Below, piece after piece: positions 43,761-53,642 of a stretch of 64,000 nucleotides of DNA. A model generated the notes under the pieces. It was not told the origin of the DNA. It made no database searches and saw nothing but the letters and a program-made list of their open reading frames with translations. The stretch's first letter is position 1. Each line of letters starts with the position of its first letter. The stretch is from Lachnospiraceae bacterium. Lineage in GTDB: Bacteria > Bacillota > Clostridia > Lachnospirales > Lachnospiraceae. The stretch lies in contig JAFZLB010000052.1 in NCBI GenBank assembly GCA_017551665.1, positions 18,044-82,043 of the forward strand. The letters run 5' to 3'. The translations under genes were made by a program, and so were the position numbers.

Positions 43761-44347
43761 ACAACTTTTTCGCAATCGTATCCCGCATGAAATACATCGA
43801 GCGCTGGGCGCTGATGCGCAATTCCCGCCCGGAAAATTTGAGCGAGCATTCGCTGGAGGTGGCGATGATCGCACACGCGCTCTGCGTGATCGGCAATGTG
43901 CGCTACGGAAAGGCGCTCAACGCGGAAAAGGCCGCGCTGATCGGGTTGTACCATGACGCCTCGGAGATCATCACCGGCGACATGCCGACGCCCGTGAAGT
44001 ATTACAACAAAGACATCCGCGACGCCTATAAGGAAGTGGAAGCCGTGGCGGTGAAACGCCTGCTGGAACGTCTGCCGGAGGACATGCGCCCGGTGTATGA
44101 CGCCATCTTTTTCGGCAACGACGCGGAAGACGAAATCTACATGCGAAAGCTTGTGAAAGCGGCGGACAAGCTCTCCGCCTTCATCAAGTGCATCGAGGAA
44201 GGACAGGCCGGCAACGGCGAGTTCCGCACGGCGAAGCAGTCCCTTTCCGACGTGCTCTCCGATCTTTCCGCGGAGCTGCCGGAGGTGCGTGTCTTTATGA
44301 AGGATTTCCTTCCCCCGTACGGCAGCACGCTGGACGAACTGAACTGA
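43757..44347 (+). CDS. yfbR: YfbR-like 5'-deoxynucleotidase (HD domain)
   Basis: The 196-residue HD hydrolase removes phosphate from deoxynucleoside 5'-monophosphates. The metal motif is intact: SEHSLEVA (first His), LYHDASEIITGDMPTPVKYY (HD pair and the YfbR-specific loop) and a later AADKLSAFIKC (final Asp). Its ATG overlaps the RND gene stop and its stop overlaps the MATE start, so the three are translationally coupled. Confidence 0.92.
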   Translation: MNNFFAIVSRMKYIERWALMRNSRPENLSEHSLEVAMIAHALCVIGNVRYGKALNAEKAALIGLYHDASEIITGDMPTPVKYYNKDIRDAYKEVEAVAVKRLLERLPEDMRPVYDAIFFGNDAEDEIYMRKLVKAADKLSAFIKCIEEGQAGNGEFRTAKQSLSDVLSDLSAELPEVRVFMKDFLPPYGSTLDELN

Positions 44348-45723
44348 TGCAGCATCACCCGGACAAATATACCCGTATGACGGAGACGCCGGTCGAGCGT
44401 CTCATCATTTCCCTTGCCGTGCCGACCATCATCAGCATGCTGGTGACGGCGCTGTACAATTCCGCGGACAAATACTTTGTCGGTTCCATTTCCACGCAGG
44501 CTTCGGCCTCGGTTTCCGTGGTCTATGCCGTGATGAATGTCATCATGGCGCTCGGCTTTTTCTGCGGCCACGGTAGCGGCAATTACATGTCACGGCAGAT
44601 CGGCGCGGGCAACCGCAAAGAAGCGGAAGAGGCCGGCGCGACGGGCTTTGTGCTGGGGATTTTCTTCGGTGTGCTCATCTGCGCGGCGGGGCTTTTGACC
44701 CTGTATCCCCTCGCGCGTTTTCTCGGTGCGACGGACACGATGATGCCCGATACCGTGGGCTATCTGCGCATCATTCTCTGCGGTGCGCCGGTCATGGTGC
44801 CGCAGATCGTCATCAACAACCAGCTGCGCTTCCAGGGCTCCGCGATTTATTCCATGATCGGTCTGGTGAGCGGCGCGATCTTAAACATCGGCCTGGATCC
44901 GCTCTTTATTTTCGGCTTCGGGATGGGCGTGCGCGGGGCGGCGCTGGCCACCGTGCTTTCGCAGGGCGTCGGTCTCATTGTGCTTTGGGCGGGCACGCGC
45001 AAGGGCGACAACGTCCGGCTGTACCCCGGCAATATCCGCATCAACCGCCATTATCTCCGGGAGATTGTCAACGGCGGCGCGCCCTCTTTGTTCCGGCAGG
45101 GGATGACGAGTATTTCCACCGTGGTCTTAAACAACATGGCGGGCCTTTACGGCGCGGAAGCGGCGGCGCTGCTTCTCGTCAGCGAGGCCGAGGCCGCGGA
45201 TGCCGCCATCGCCGGCATGGGCATCACGACACAGGTGATGATGATTCTAAACTCCGCGCTCATCGGCTTCGGGCAGGGCATGCAGCCGACGGTGTCCTTC
45301 AATTACGGCGCGAAAAAGTTTGACCGCGTGAAAAGGGCCTTTACCTTCAGCGTGAAGGTGGCGACGGCCTGCGCCTGTCTGGTGGCCTGTATCTGCCTGC
45401 TCTTTGCCCCCGGCATCATCCGCTTTTTCCGCGACGAGGCGGCGGTCATTGCCGTCGGGCAGACGGCCCTCCGCGCACAGGCGATCGCCTTGTTTTTCTT
45501 CGGCTTTTCCGTTATGAGCAACATGATGCTGCAGTCCATCGGCAAGGGCGTCCGCGCCTCTGTCATGGCGGCCTCGCGCAGCGGCATCTTCTTTCTTCCG
45601 CTGATTCTGATCCTGCCCCGTCTCTTCGGCTTAACCGGCGTTGAGATCTCGCAGGCCATCGCGGATTTCTGTTCCTTCCTGCTGGCCATCCCCATCGTCC
45701 GCTCCGTGTGGAAGGAAATGTAG
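44347..45723 (+). CDS. MATE-family multidrug/Na+ antiporter
   Basis: The 458-residue protein has about twelve transmembrane helices and the MATE pattern, with TPVERLIISLAVPTIISMLVTALYN at the start, FCGHGSGNYMSRQIGAGNRKEAE, and FGQGMQPTVSFNYGAKKFDRVKRA in the second half. The start at 44347 overlaps the yfbR stop (TGATG). It ends with TAG. It lies behind an RND exporter in the same transcription unit. Confidence 0.93.
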   Translation: MQHHPDKYTRMTETPVERLIISLAVPTIISMLVTALYNSADKYFVGSISTQASASVSVVYAVMNVIMALGFFCGHGSGNYMSRQIGAGNRKEAEEAGATGFVLGIFFGVLICAAGLLTLYPLARFLGATDTMMPDTVGYLRIILCGAPVMVPQIVINNQLRFQGSAIYSMIGLVSGAILNIGLDPLFIFGFGMGVRGAALATVLSQGVGLIVLWAGTRKGDNVRLYPGNIRINRHYLREIVNGGAPSLFRQGMTSISTVVLNNMAGLYGAEAAALLLVSEAEAADAAIAGMGITTQVMMILNSALIGFGQGMQPTVSFNYGAKKFDRVKRAFTFSVKVATACACLVACICLLFAPGIIRFFRDEAAVIAVGQTALRAQAIALFFFGFSVMSNMMLQSIGKGVRASVMAASRSGIFFLPLILILPRLFGLTGVEISQAIADFCSFLLAIPIVRSVWKEM

Positions 45724-45804
45724 CGCTTCGGCAAATGAGGGGATGCAAAATCCCGTAAAACACGGTAATATATAGGAAGATTACGGAAGGATACCTGCAG
45801 GTCC

Positions 45805-47667
45805 ATGATGAAGAGCATGATACAACTTTCCCCTGCGGCGCTGTTTCTTGCGCTGCTTTTGTGCGCGGCACTCGGCGCGTTTTTTGCGCTGTTGTACGCG
45901 CGGCGCAGGCTGCGGGTCAAGGACGGGAGAGCCGCCGAAGAACAGGCGCGCGCCCTGCAGGAAGCCATTGAGCGGGCGGAAGCGGCGAACGCCGCCAAGA
46001 GCGATTTCCTTGCCAACATGTCCCATGAAATCCGCACGCCGATCAACGCGGTGCTGGGCTTAAACGAAATGATCCTCCGGGAATCCCGGGAGGAAGAAAC
46101 CGTGGCGTATGCCAGAAACATCGAACGGGCGGGCAAAAATCTTCTGGCCGTCATCAATGACATTCTCGATATTTCCAGAATCGAATCCGGGCGGCTGGCC
46201 ATTCACGAAGAGCCTTACAGCTTAAGCAGCGTGATCAATGATGTTTCCTCCGTCATTCTCTTCAAGGCGGCGGGGAAAAAGCTGGACGTGCACATCAAGG
46301 TGGACCCGTGGCTGCCGGACATGCTGTTGGGCGATGAGGTGCGCATCCGGCAGATCATCACCAACCTGATGAACAATGCCGTGAAGTACACCAACGAGGG
46401 GGAGATTTCCCTTTCGGTCGGGCAGACACCGATCCCCGGCGCGGAGCCGGCGGGAGAAGAAGCGCGTTCCGCGGAAGCAAAGGGCGGCCATCAGATGATT
46501 TCCCTGGAAATCACGGTGCGCGACAGCGGCATCGGCATCCGCAAGGAGGATATGGAAAAGCTCTTCCGCAAATTCGAGCGCTTTGACATGCGGCGCAATA
46601 ACTCCATCGAGGGCGCGGGCCTCGGTCTCGCAATCACGAAAAACCTTCTGGACCTGATGGGCGGGGAAATTGAGGTGCGAAGCGCTTACGGCGAGGGGAG
46701 CACCTTTACCGTGCGCGTGCCGCAGCCCATCGTCAATCCCGCCCCCATCGGCGATTTCGAGGACGCCTTCCGGCGGATTACCGAAGAGCGGAAGGCCTAC
46801 CGCCCGTCCTTTGTGGCACCGGGCGCAAGGCTTCTGGTGGTGGACGATTCCGACATGAACCTGATCGTCGCAAAGAAGATGCTCGAACAGACGCGGGTAC
46901 AGATCGACACCGCGATGAGCGGTCTGAAGGCACTTTCCATGACGCAGGACACGCCCTATGACATCATTTTCCTGGACCAGCGCATGCCCGGCATGGACGG
47001 CGAGGAGACGCTGGGGCATATCCGCAGACAGGCGGAGGGCGTGAACCGCGAAACGCCGGTCATCTGCCTGACCGCCGACGCGGTGGGAGACGCCAGGGAG
47101 CGTTATCTCGAAAAGGGCTTTTCGGATTACCTCGCCAAGCCCGTGGACGGCGAAGCCATCGAGCGGATGGTGCAGCATTTTCTGCCGGCGGAAAAGGTGG
47201 TGGAAGACATCCCGGACGAGATGCTTGCCGAAACCGCTACTGCCGCCCCGAAGAAAAAGGAAACAAAGAAAAAAGAGTCCGCCGCCGGTTCCGGGGAAAA
47301 GGCCATGCGTGCGCTGTATGCCAAGGACGGTTCCTTAAGCTTCCGCAACGCCTTAAACAACTGCGTGGACGTCGAGACCTTGAAGGAAGTCATTTTGCAG
47401 TTCTGCGGCGAGGCGGAGAAAAACATTCAGGAGATCGAAGAATTCCTTGCGGCGGAAAGCGTCCGGGATTACACGGTCCGGGTGCACAGCTTAAAGAGCG
47501 CGTCCCGTACGATCGGCGCGTTGCAGCTTTCCGAGGACGCAAGGCTGTTGGAGGATGCCGGCGACAGCGGCGATATGGAAACCATCCGGGAGAAAACCCC
47601 GAAACTCATCGAAGACTACCGTGCCTTGTGCGTGTTTTTTGCACCGGTGACGAAAGGAGAGATATAA
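45805..47667 (+). CDS. Hybrid histidine kinase with receiver and Hpt domains, one membrane helix
   Basis: The 620-residue protein has a single N-terminal membrane helix (about 7-28), a short coiled coil, a kinase core with [14 protein letters not shown] (His74) and GAGLGLAIT, a receiver with VVDDSDMN and Asp391 in IFLDQRMPG, and an Hpt domain with [13 protein letters not shown] (His561). All relay residues are present. There is no sensing domain outside the membrane, so the input is probably internal or through partner proteins. The core is close to that of the kinase at 18236. The HD-domain gene starts 3 bases after its stop and is the likely companion. Confidence 0.92.
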   Translation: MMKSMIQLSPAALFLALLLCAALGAFFALLYARRRLRVKDGRAAEEQARALQEAIERAEAANAAKSDFLANMSHEIRTPINAVLGLNEMILRESREEETVAYARNIERAGKNLLAVINDILDISRIESGRLAIHEEPYSLSSVINDVSSVILFKAAGKKLDVHIKVDPWLPDMLLGDEVRIRQIITNLMNNAVKYTNEGEISLSVGQTPIPGAEPAGEEARSAEAKGGHQMISLEITVRDSGIGIRKEDMEKLFRKFERFDMRRNNSIEGAGLGLAITKNLLDLMGGEIEVRSAYGEGSTFTVRVPQPIVNPAPIGDFEDAFRRITEERKAYRPSFVAPGARLLVVDDSDMNLIVAKKMLEQTRVQIDTAMSGLKALSMTQDTPYDIIFLDQRMPGMDGEETLGHIRRQAEGVNRETPVICLTADAVGDARERYLEKGFSDYLAKPVDGEAIERMVQHFLPAEKVVEDIPDEMLAETATAAPKKKETKKKESAAGSGEKAMRALYAKDGSLSFRNALNNCVDVETLKEVILQFCGEAEKNIQEIEEFLAAESVRDYTVRVHSLKSASRTIGALQLSEDARLLEDAGDSGDMETIREKTPKLIEDYRALCVFFAPVTKGEI

Positions 47668-47670
47668 AGG

Positions 47671-49470
47671 ATGGCAAGAACGGACGATCTCAGACGTTAC
47701 GCGGAGTTGTCGGAATGGATCAGGGAATTGTCGATGCCTTCCCTGGAGGGGATTACGAATGCCGAGGAATATTTTGAGCGCATCCGGGCCAATTATGAAC
47801 GGATGCGGGACTTGAACCGCACCAGCTCGGCCATCTTGGAGGAACAGGTGCTGCCGCTTTTGCCGGAGGAAGAGGGGACGCTGGTCCGTCCGCTGACGGA
47901 AGCGGAGGCGAAGGAGCTCTTTGCTTTCTGCGGCATTTTGTCCGATCCGGTGAACCTGGAGAGCGTGGATGATGTGCTGCGCTACAAAATCGTGCGTCTG
48001 CTTTTGGCGGATGCGGAGGCCAAAAACGATACGGCCGCGGTCATCCGTGCGCTGGACATTCTGATCGAGTGCTGTTACTTTTTGATGACCTCCGCCGCGG
48101 GGTTGTGGCCGGAGAGCGAAAAGGTGGAGGAATACCGCAAGATCGGACTGGACGCTTCCATGCGGCTGCGTGCTTATCTGGACAAGGAAGCCTTTGCCGC
48201 GCTGCCGGACACGGAGTGCAAGGAAATCGTCCTCGTCAACGCCCGCTATATCTCCGCGCTGTATGAGTGCGTTCACGCGCCCTGGACCGAAGAGGAAAAC
48301 CGGGAGCATCTGGAACAGCTGAAGGAAGCCTTACGTCTTTCGGAGGACGCCTTCTATATCGAGCAGGCATCCAAGTTCGACTGGAAGCGGCACCGCTACC
48401 GCAGTCTGCAGGGGATTGCCTCTCTTGCGGAATACCATAACGAAGCGGGCTTTACGGAGGAGCAGCTGAAGGAAATCAACGGCTACACCCGGCAGCTCTT
48501 GGCATTATGGAAAGAGGACAAGGTGCTGTACGGTGCGCTCAGCGCGCCGGAGGTGCTGTATCTGCCGATGTACCGCAACGCGTACCTGGCGGGGGAAATG
48601 CCCCTTGCGGAATACCGCGCGTCCCTGCTGTCCATCATCGAGGGCGCGGATGAGGAGGACTTCTCCCATGACGGCAATATGATGATCGTCTTTGCGCAGA
48701 CGGAATATCTGCTGACGCTGGACAAGGAGCATCTGACGGAGGAAGAGAAAAAGCGGATCCGCGGCTTCTTTGACCGCCTGGTCCATTACGTCAGCCGCAT
48801 GCCGAAGTTAGGGAGTCTGACCTTCCTTGTGGGCTTTTTGACCCGCTCCATTGACGCGCTCGCCGCCTGCGGTGAGGGCGTGGATTACGCACATCTTGCC
48901 GCGCGGCTTCTGGCCGCGGTGAATCCGCCGACCTGGTGTCATTCCCTGACCGTGGCGGAGCTGGCGGAGTGCATCACCGGGCATCTTTATGACAGGGAGC
49001 CTTCCCTGTTCCGGGATACGCCGGGTTACCCGGACAAGGCGGCGGTGACCGAATTTCTCCGGCAGGCGGCCCTCGTGCATGACACCGGGAAAATCTTCAT
49101 TGCGGAATTCATCACGAATTACGCCAGGGAGTATTTTCCGGACGAGCAGGCCTGGCTGGAGCTGTTCCCGCGGGTCGGTGCGCGGATTCTGGAGCGCTTT
49201 CCCGACACGCGTCCCTACGCGGAGATCGTCAGGCATCATCTGGACGAAAACTGGGACAAGGACATCGCGACGCAGATTCTTTCCTACGCGGACCGGATGG
49301 GCTGGACCGCGCGGGATACGACGGACACGGGCCGGGCGATGATTCCCTTCATCGACGCGCTCTGCCGGGAAAAGGACATCGAAGAGGAGCTGAACCGCAT
49401 TGTCACGGAGGGACGCATCAAGAACATGGCCGCGGTCTATACCCTGCTGACACAGGAAGCGGAGACCTGA
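47671..49470 (+). CDS. Protein with helical N-terminal domain and divergent HD-GYP-like domain
   Basis: The first 400 residues are helical, without a known domain, and look like a TPR-like or scaffold region. The C-terminal 180 residues form an HD hydrolase: WCHSLTVA (His424), VHDTGKIFIAEF (His470-Asp471) and YAEIVRHHLDENWDKDIATQILSYADRMG. The last piece replaces the HHExxDGxGYP signature of c-di-GMP phosphodiesterases, so it may be a divergent HD-GYP enzyme or a sensor. It is flanked by a hybrid kinase and a lone receiver, which suggests that phosphorelay controls it. Confidence 0.8.
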   Translation: MARTDDLRRYAELSEWIRELSMPSLEGITNAEEYFERIRANYERMRDLNRTSSAILEEQVLPLLPEEEGTLVRPLTEAEAKELFAFCGILSDPVNLESVDDVLRYKIVRLLLADAEAKNDTAAVIRALDILIECCYFLMTSAAGLWPESEKVEEYRKIGLDASMRLRAYLDKEAFAALPDTECKEIVLVNARYISALYECVHAPWTEEENREHLEQLKEALRLSEDAFYIEQASKFDWKRHRYRSLQGIASLAEYHNEAGFTEEQLKEINGYTRQLLALWKEDKVLYGALSAPEVLYLPMYRNAYLAGEMPLAEYRASLLSIIEGADEEDFSHDGNMMIVFAQTEYLLTLDKEHLTEEEKKRIRGFFDRLVHYVSRMPKLGSLTFLVGFLTRSIDALAACGEGVDYAHLAARLLAAVNPPTWCHSLTVAELAECITGHLYDREPSLFRDTPGYPDKAAVTEFLRQAALVHDTGKIFIAEFITNYAREYFPDEQAWLELFPRVGARILERFPDTRPYAEIVRHHLDENWDKDIATQILSYADRMGWTARDTTDTGRAMIPFIDALCREKDIEEELNRIVTEGRIKNMAAVYTLLTQEAET

Positions 49471-49490
49471 ACGAAGGAGGATGAAAAAGG

Positions 49491-49865
49491 ATGTACACGA
49501 TACTGCTGGTGGATGACGAAAACATCAATCACATCATCGCCAAACGCATTTTACGGGACGAGGGAAAACTGGTCTCCGTTTTTTCCGGGGAGAAAGCGCT
49601 GAAAAAGCTTTCGGAGGAGGAAGCGCCGGATCTGATTCTGATGGACATCATCATGCCCGGCATGAGCGGCATGGACACCTGCCGCGCCATCCGCAAAGAA
49701 GAAGCGCTGAAGGACATTCCCCTGATTTTCCTGACGGCAAAGGACGATGCGGAAACGGAAGCCGCCTGTCTCGCGGAGGGCGCGAAGGGCTTTGTCCGCA
49801 AACCCTTTTCGCCGGAGGAACTGACCCGCATCATCCGCGACACCCTCGGGCAGGAGGACGCATAA
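49491..49865 (+). CDS. Stand-alone receiver domain (CheY-like)
   Basis: The 124-residue protein is a single receiver: ILLVDDENINH at the start, phospho-acceptor Asp in LILMDIIMPGMSG, Thr in IFLTAKDD and Lys in FVRKPFSPEE. With no output domain it probably shuttles phosphate or acts by protein contact. It lies between the HD-domain gene and the membrane kinase-like gene, 20 bases after one and 3 before the other. Confidence 0.92.
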   Translation: MYTILLVDDENINHIIAKRILRDEGKLVSVFSGEKALKKLSEEEAPDLILMDIIMPGMSGMDTCRAIRKEEALKDIPLIFLTAKDDAETEAACLAEGAKGFVRKPFSPEELTRIIRDTLGQEDA

Positions 49866-49868
49866 GGC

Positions 49869-51464
49869 ATGCGGGGACGACGGCTTTCCGCCATCTCCGT
49901 CTTTGTACTGTACGGGCTGCTGATGGTCGCCGTCAGTTGTATTTCGCTGCTGCCGGAGGAAGTGCTGCCGGGACATGCCGCCAGCATGATCGAGTACGCC
50001 TGCTTCGTCACGCTGGTGCTGGAATGGGCGCACAGCGCGCGGGGGCGTCTGTTTCATCCGCAGCTCAGAAAATGGCATGTGCTGATCACGGCGCTCTTTC
50101 TGATCATCCTGTTTTTCAGCAGGCTGCGGCGCGTGGTCTTTGCGGGGATCTACCCCATAGAGCATTATCTCTGGTATCTGTTTTACCTTCCGAATCTGGC
50201 GATCCCCCTGGTCTCTTTGTACATGACGCAGTATGTCGGAAGGGATGAGAATTACCGTCTGGGAACCAAGTACCGCCTGCTGCTGATCCTCTACGCGCTG
50301 CTGTTTTTGGGAATTATGACGAACGAATCCCATGAGCTGGCCTTCCGCCTCGAAGACCGCGGACAGGCGGTTTCCATCGCAGGAAGATATCACGTCACCT
50401 ATCTGTATTACATCGCGCAGGTCTGGCTCTTTACGCTGGCGACGCTGGCGATCATCCGGCTGTTTCGCGTCTGCAGAAAGGCGGGACTGCAGGTGTACGC
50501 GCTGTTGCCGACCGGCTTTGTCGTTGTCTCGATTGTGTATACGATCCTGTACGCCCTGAACCGTTCGAAATACGGCGTGGGCCTCGTGGAACCGCCCGTG
50601 ATGACGGTGTTTATGTCCATGGGCTGCTGGGAATGCTGTCTGTAGCTGGGGCTCATTCCGTCCAACCGGGATCACGCCGACTGCTTTCTGGCGTCGACGC
50701 TGCCGCTGGAAATTCTGGATACGGAAGGCACGGTCTGCTTTTCCTCCGCGGGCGTTTTGATGCTGGAACAGCGCAGGAACCGGGATACCCGCACAAAGGA
50801 GTTTCCGATCGAGGGCGGCGTCTGCATATACCGTGAGGATGTGACGGAGCAGTCCCGCATCGTTCATGAGCTCAGAGCCAACGCGGAAACGCTGCGTGTT
50901 GCCAACGAGCGTCTCCGGATGCAGGCCAGGGCAAAGGAAAAGGCGGCACAGGACGCGGAGCGCGCAAGGCTTTTGGACAGTGCCCTTCAGGAAACACAAA
51001 AGCAGACGGACCGGGTCATGCAACTGTTGAAAGCGGCGGAGACGGGAACGCAGCCGGAGGACGAGGTGCAGCGCATGTTTGCGGAAATCGCGGTGCTGTC
51101 CACCTACATCAAGCGGCATGCCAATCTGCAGCTGCTGTCGGAAAACACAAAGACGCTGCCGTTGCAGGAGCTGCATTTTTGTCTGCGGGAATCCGCGGAG
51201 GCGCTGGCGCTGATGCCGGTCAGTATGCTTTATACCCAGGACTATGACGGTGCGGAAGAGGTGCCCGCGGCGCTGCTTGGGAGAATTTACAACGGCTTTG
51301 AAGCGGAGATTGAGCAGGTGCTGCCGACGGTCGACAGACTGCGGATGCATCTGGCGCGTACCGGGTCCGCGCTGGAGCTGACGATGAAGATCGCGGGGGG
51401 ACAGATGACGGCAAAAGAGCTGAGCATTGTCGTTCCGCTGACCGCGGGGGAGGGACCGGAATGA
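49869..51464 (+). pseudogene. Membrane histidine-kinase-like protein interrupted by in-frame TAG
   Basis: A single frame runs from ATG 49869 to TGA 51462-51464 (531 codons) and is broken only by TAG at 50643-50645 (codon 259). Before it are six or seven transmembrane helices. After it, LGLIPSNRDHADCFLASTLPLEI continues into a cytoplasmic region with a coiled coil (residues about 330-400). The C-terminal part resembles a degenerate dimerisation/ATPase module of NarL-class kinases without clear N or G boxes. Similar proteins usually stand in front of a second, active kinase, as here, where the next gene overlaps by four bases. The stop may be a mutation, a sequencing error or a read-through codon. 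Confidence 0.75.
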
Positions 51465-52525
51465 ATCAGACCTTAAGAATCTGGTATGCCGTCCTGAGCG
51501 CGATGATCCCCCTGGTGCTGTCCATGCTGCTGCTTTTGCAGGCGCATCTCGCAAGACATCGCATCGGCAGGGCCTCCGTCAAGTACAGCATCGACCATCT
51601 GCCCGCGGGACTGATGCTTTTCCTTGCGGACGGACGCATTGTGATGATCAACCGCGCCATGAACCGGCTGCTCCGAAGCCTCACCGGCGTGTTGCCTCTC
51701 AACGGCAGGAAATGCTGCGATCAGCTTCTGACACAGACAAAGGTCCGGCAGGATACGGAAGAAGAGACCAACTTCCTGCTTTCGGAGAGCGGGCGCTTTT
51801 ACACCTTCCGGCTTTCCAAACTCCGCGTCAGGGATACGGATGTCTGGCAGCTCACCGCCGTGGATACGACGGACCTGCATGAAACGGAAGCGGAGCTGCG
51901 GGTACAGGAAAAGGAACTGGCGCAGGCACAGCGGGAGCTTGCGGAATACAGCGCCCACGCGGAGGACCGCGCGAGGAACGAAGAGTATCTCGCGACAAAG
52001 ATGCGCATCCATGATTCCCTGGGACAGGTGCTGCTCTCGACACGCTACTGGCTGACGGAGCAAAACGTGCAGCTGACGAAGCAAGAGCTGCTGGCTTCCT
52101 GGCGGCAGGTCATGGGCAATCTGCGCGGGGAGAATACGGAAGTGTCCGCCGAAGCGGAAAAGTCCGCGCCGGATCTGCAAAAGGCGCTGACGGATGCCGC
52201 AAAGGCGATGGGACTGTCCTTGACGATGGAAGGGGATACGAAGAGTGCGGGCGTGTCACTGTCCCGCTTTATCGTGCGTGCCGCGAGAATCTGCATGACG
52301 AACGCCGTACGCCACGGCGCGGCCACGGAAATGACGATCTCGCTTTCGGAAAAGCGGGACGGCAGACGCACGATCCGCTTTGCCAATAACGGCGTGCCGC
52401 CCAGGGACTTAAAGCCCGGCGGCGGACTGCGCTCTCTGGAAAAACGCGCGGAGCAGGCGGGCGGAAGCGTCAGCTATGAAAGCGGCGAAACATTTGCGGT
52501 GCTGGTCACCGTTCAGGAGGTTTGA
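51461..52525 (+). CDS. NarL-class sensor histidine kinase
   Basis: The 354-residue protein has one membrane helix near the N-terminus (VLSAMIPLVLSMLLLLQA), a PAS-like segment (SIDHLPAGLMLFLADGRIVMIN) and a helical linker. The dimerisation domain has MRIHDSLGQVLL (His184), and the ATPase domain has ARICMTNAVRHGAATEM and a GGGLRSLEKRAEQAGG G-box. It overlaps the upstream kinase-like gene by 4 bases and is followed by two response regulators. It is the only complete kinase of this subcluster. Confidence 0.88.
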   Translation: MNQTLRIWYAVLSAMIPLVLSMLLLLQAHLARHRIGRASVKYSIDHLPAGLMLFLADGRIVMINRAMNRLLRSLTGVLPLNGRKCCDQLLTQTKVRQDTEEETNFLLSESGRFYTFRLSKLRVRDTDVWQLTAVDTTDLHETEAELRVQEKELAQAQRELAEYSAHAEDRARNEEYLATKMRIHDSLGQVLLSTRYWLTEQNVQLTKQELLASWRQVMGNLRGENTEVSAEAEKSAPDLQKALTDAAKAMGLSLTMEGDTKSAGVSLSRFIVRAARICMTNAVRHGAATEMTISLSEKRDGRRTIRFANNGVPPRDLKPGGGLRSLEKRAEQAGGSVSYESGETFAVLVTVQEV

Positions 52526-52530
52526 CGGGA

Positions 52531-52926
52531 ATGGAAAAGACAAAAGTGATGATCGTGGAGGATCAGGAGCTGCAGCGAAAAATGCTGGAGGAAATCCTGA
52601 CGGGAAGCGGCCGCTACGAGGTCGTCGCTTCCATTGACAACGCGGATCTTGCCGATCTTTACGTGGAAACAAAGGAAGTGGAGCTGGTGCTGATGGACAT
52701 TTATACCGCCTTCGGCGCGGACGGACTGGAGGCTTCGGAGCGCATCAAGGAAGAATACCCGGAGACCAAAATCATGATCCGCACCTCCATGCCGGAAAGC
52801 GCCTGGGTCACAAGGGCCAGGGCGGCGGGTGTCGAAAGCTTCTGCTATAAGGACGTGGGAGAAGCCGCGGTGCTGGATGCCTGCGACCGCACGATGCGCG
52901 GGGAATCCGTTTATCCGGAGGGCTGA
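52531..52926 (+). CDS. Response regulator reduced to its receiver domain
   Basis: The 131-residue protein is a receiver with VMIVEDQELQRK and phospho-acceptor Asp in LVLMDIYTAFGADG. It stops right after ESVYPEG, exactly where the full-length paralogue downstream (ESVYPDESP...) continues into its LuxR domain. The ATG at 52531 follows AGGAGG. It could be a phosphate sink or a competitor of the full-length regulator. Confidence 0.85.
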   Translation: MEKTKVMIVEDQELQRKMLEEILTGSGRYEVVASIDNADLADLYVETKEVELVLMDIYTAFGADGLEASERIKEEYPETKIMIRTSMPESAWVTRARAAGVESFCYKDVGEAAVLDACDRTMRGESVYPEG

Positions 52927-52930
52927 CACG

Positions 52931-52959
52931 CTGACAAACCACAGGGACTGATGTATAAT
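52931..52959 (+). promoter_or_regulatory. Internal promoter before the LuxR-type regulator
   Basis: CTGACA (52931-52936) and TATAAT (52954-52959) are exactly 17 bases apart. The predicted transcript start near 52966 excludes the earlier ATG at 52951 and supports the start at 52984. Confidence 0.7.
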
Positions 52960-52983
52960 AACTTCATTGACGGGGTGAGCGCC

Positions 52984-53634
52984 ATGGCAGAAAAGAAAAC
53001 GAAAAAAACAAAGGCGGTACGCGTGCTCCTGGTGGAAGACCAGGACATCACGGCAAAGCTTTTTGAAACCTTCCTGAACGCTTCCGGCAGATATACCGTT
53101 GTCGGGACGCTCAAAAACGCGGATATCGCGCCGGCCTTCTGCGCGAAGGGCGGGGTGGATCTCATCCTGATGGATGTGTACACGGAGCTTGGCGCAAGCG
53201 GCTTGGAGGCTGCCGCCACCATCAAAAAAGAACAGCCGCAGATCAAAATCATCATCTTCACGGCGCTTCCCGAGGTCAGCTATATCGGCCGTGCCAAAGA
53301 GGCCGGCGTCGAAAGCTTCTGGTACAAGGAAGCCGGAGAGGAAGCCTTTCTCGAGGTCTGTGACCGCACGATGCAGGGCGAATCCGTTTATCCGGACGAA
53401 TCCCCGGCACTGCAGCTGGGGCTGATCAGCTCCCGGGAACTCACCGCGAGGGAACTCGATATCATCCGCGAAATCGCCCGCGGCTCCACCAACAATGAAA
53501 TCGCGTCGCGTCTTTATCTTTCGCCGAATACGGTACGCGATTATGTGAAGACACTGATGATGAAAACCGGCTATCACACGCGGACGGAACTGGCGGTTCG
53601 CGCGCGGGAGACCGGACTTGTCATTCCGGAGTAA
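52984..53634 (+). CDS. LuxR/NarL-type response regulator
   Basis: The protein has 216 residues from ATG 52984, with GGGGTGAG upstream. A Lys-rich N-terminus precedes a receiver (VLLVEDQDITAK; Asp in LILMDVYTELGASG). The C-terminal helix-turn-helix reads SSRELTARELDIIREIARG, then NNEIASRLYLSPNTVRDYVK and MKTGYHTRTELAVRA. It is the DNA-binding output of the kinase at 51461. The receiver is a duplicate of the gene before it. Confidence 0.92.
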   Translation: MAEKKTKKTKAVRVLLVEDQDITAKLFETFLNASGRYTVVGTLKNADIAPAFCAKGGVDLILMDVYTELGASGLEAAATIKKEQPQIKIIIFTALPEVSYIGRAKEAGVESFWYKEAGEEAFLEVCDRTMQGESVYPDESPALQLGLISSRELTARELDIIREIARGSTNNEIASRLYLSPNTVRDYVKTLMMKTGYHTRTELAVRARETGLVIPE

Positions 53635-53642
53635 GATTCCTA

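Noticed and set aside
6533-50645. Complete reassignment of TAG (for example pyrrolysine or Gln code)
   Set aside because: TAG ends at least six genes at plausible C-termini in this window, and no pyrrolysine biosynthesis or tRNA gene is seen. Suppression in context remains open.
49551-51554. 667-codon minus-strand frame across the signalling genes
   Set aside because: It runs through several genes on the other strand and its composition is typical of an antisense shadow. It did, however, prompt the check for the TAG-interrupted gene beneath it.
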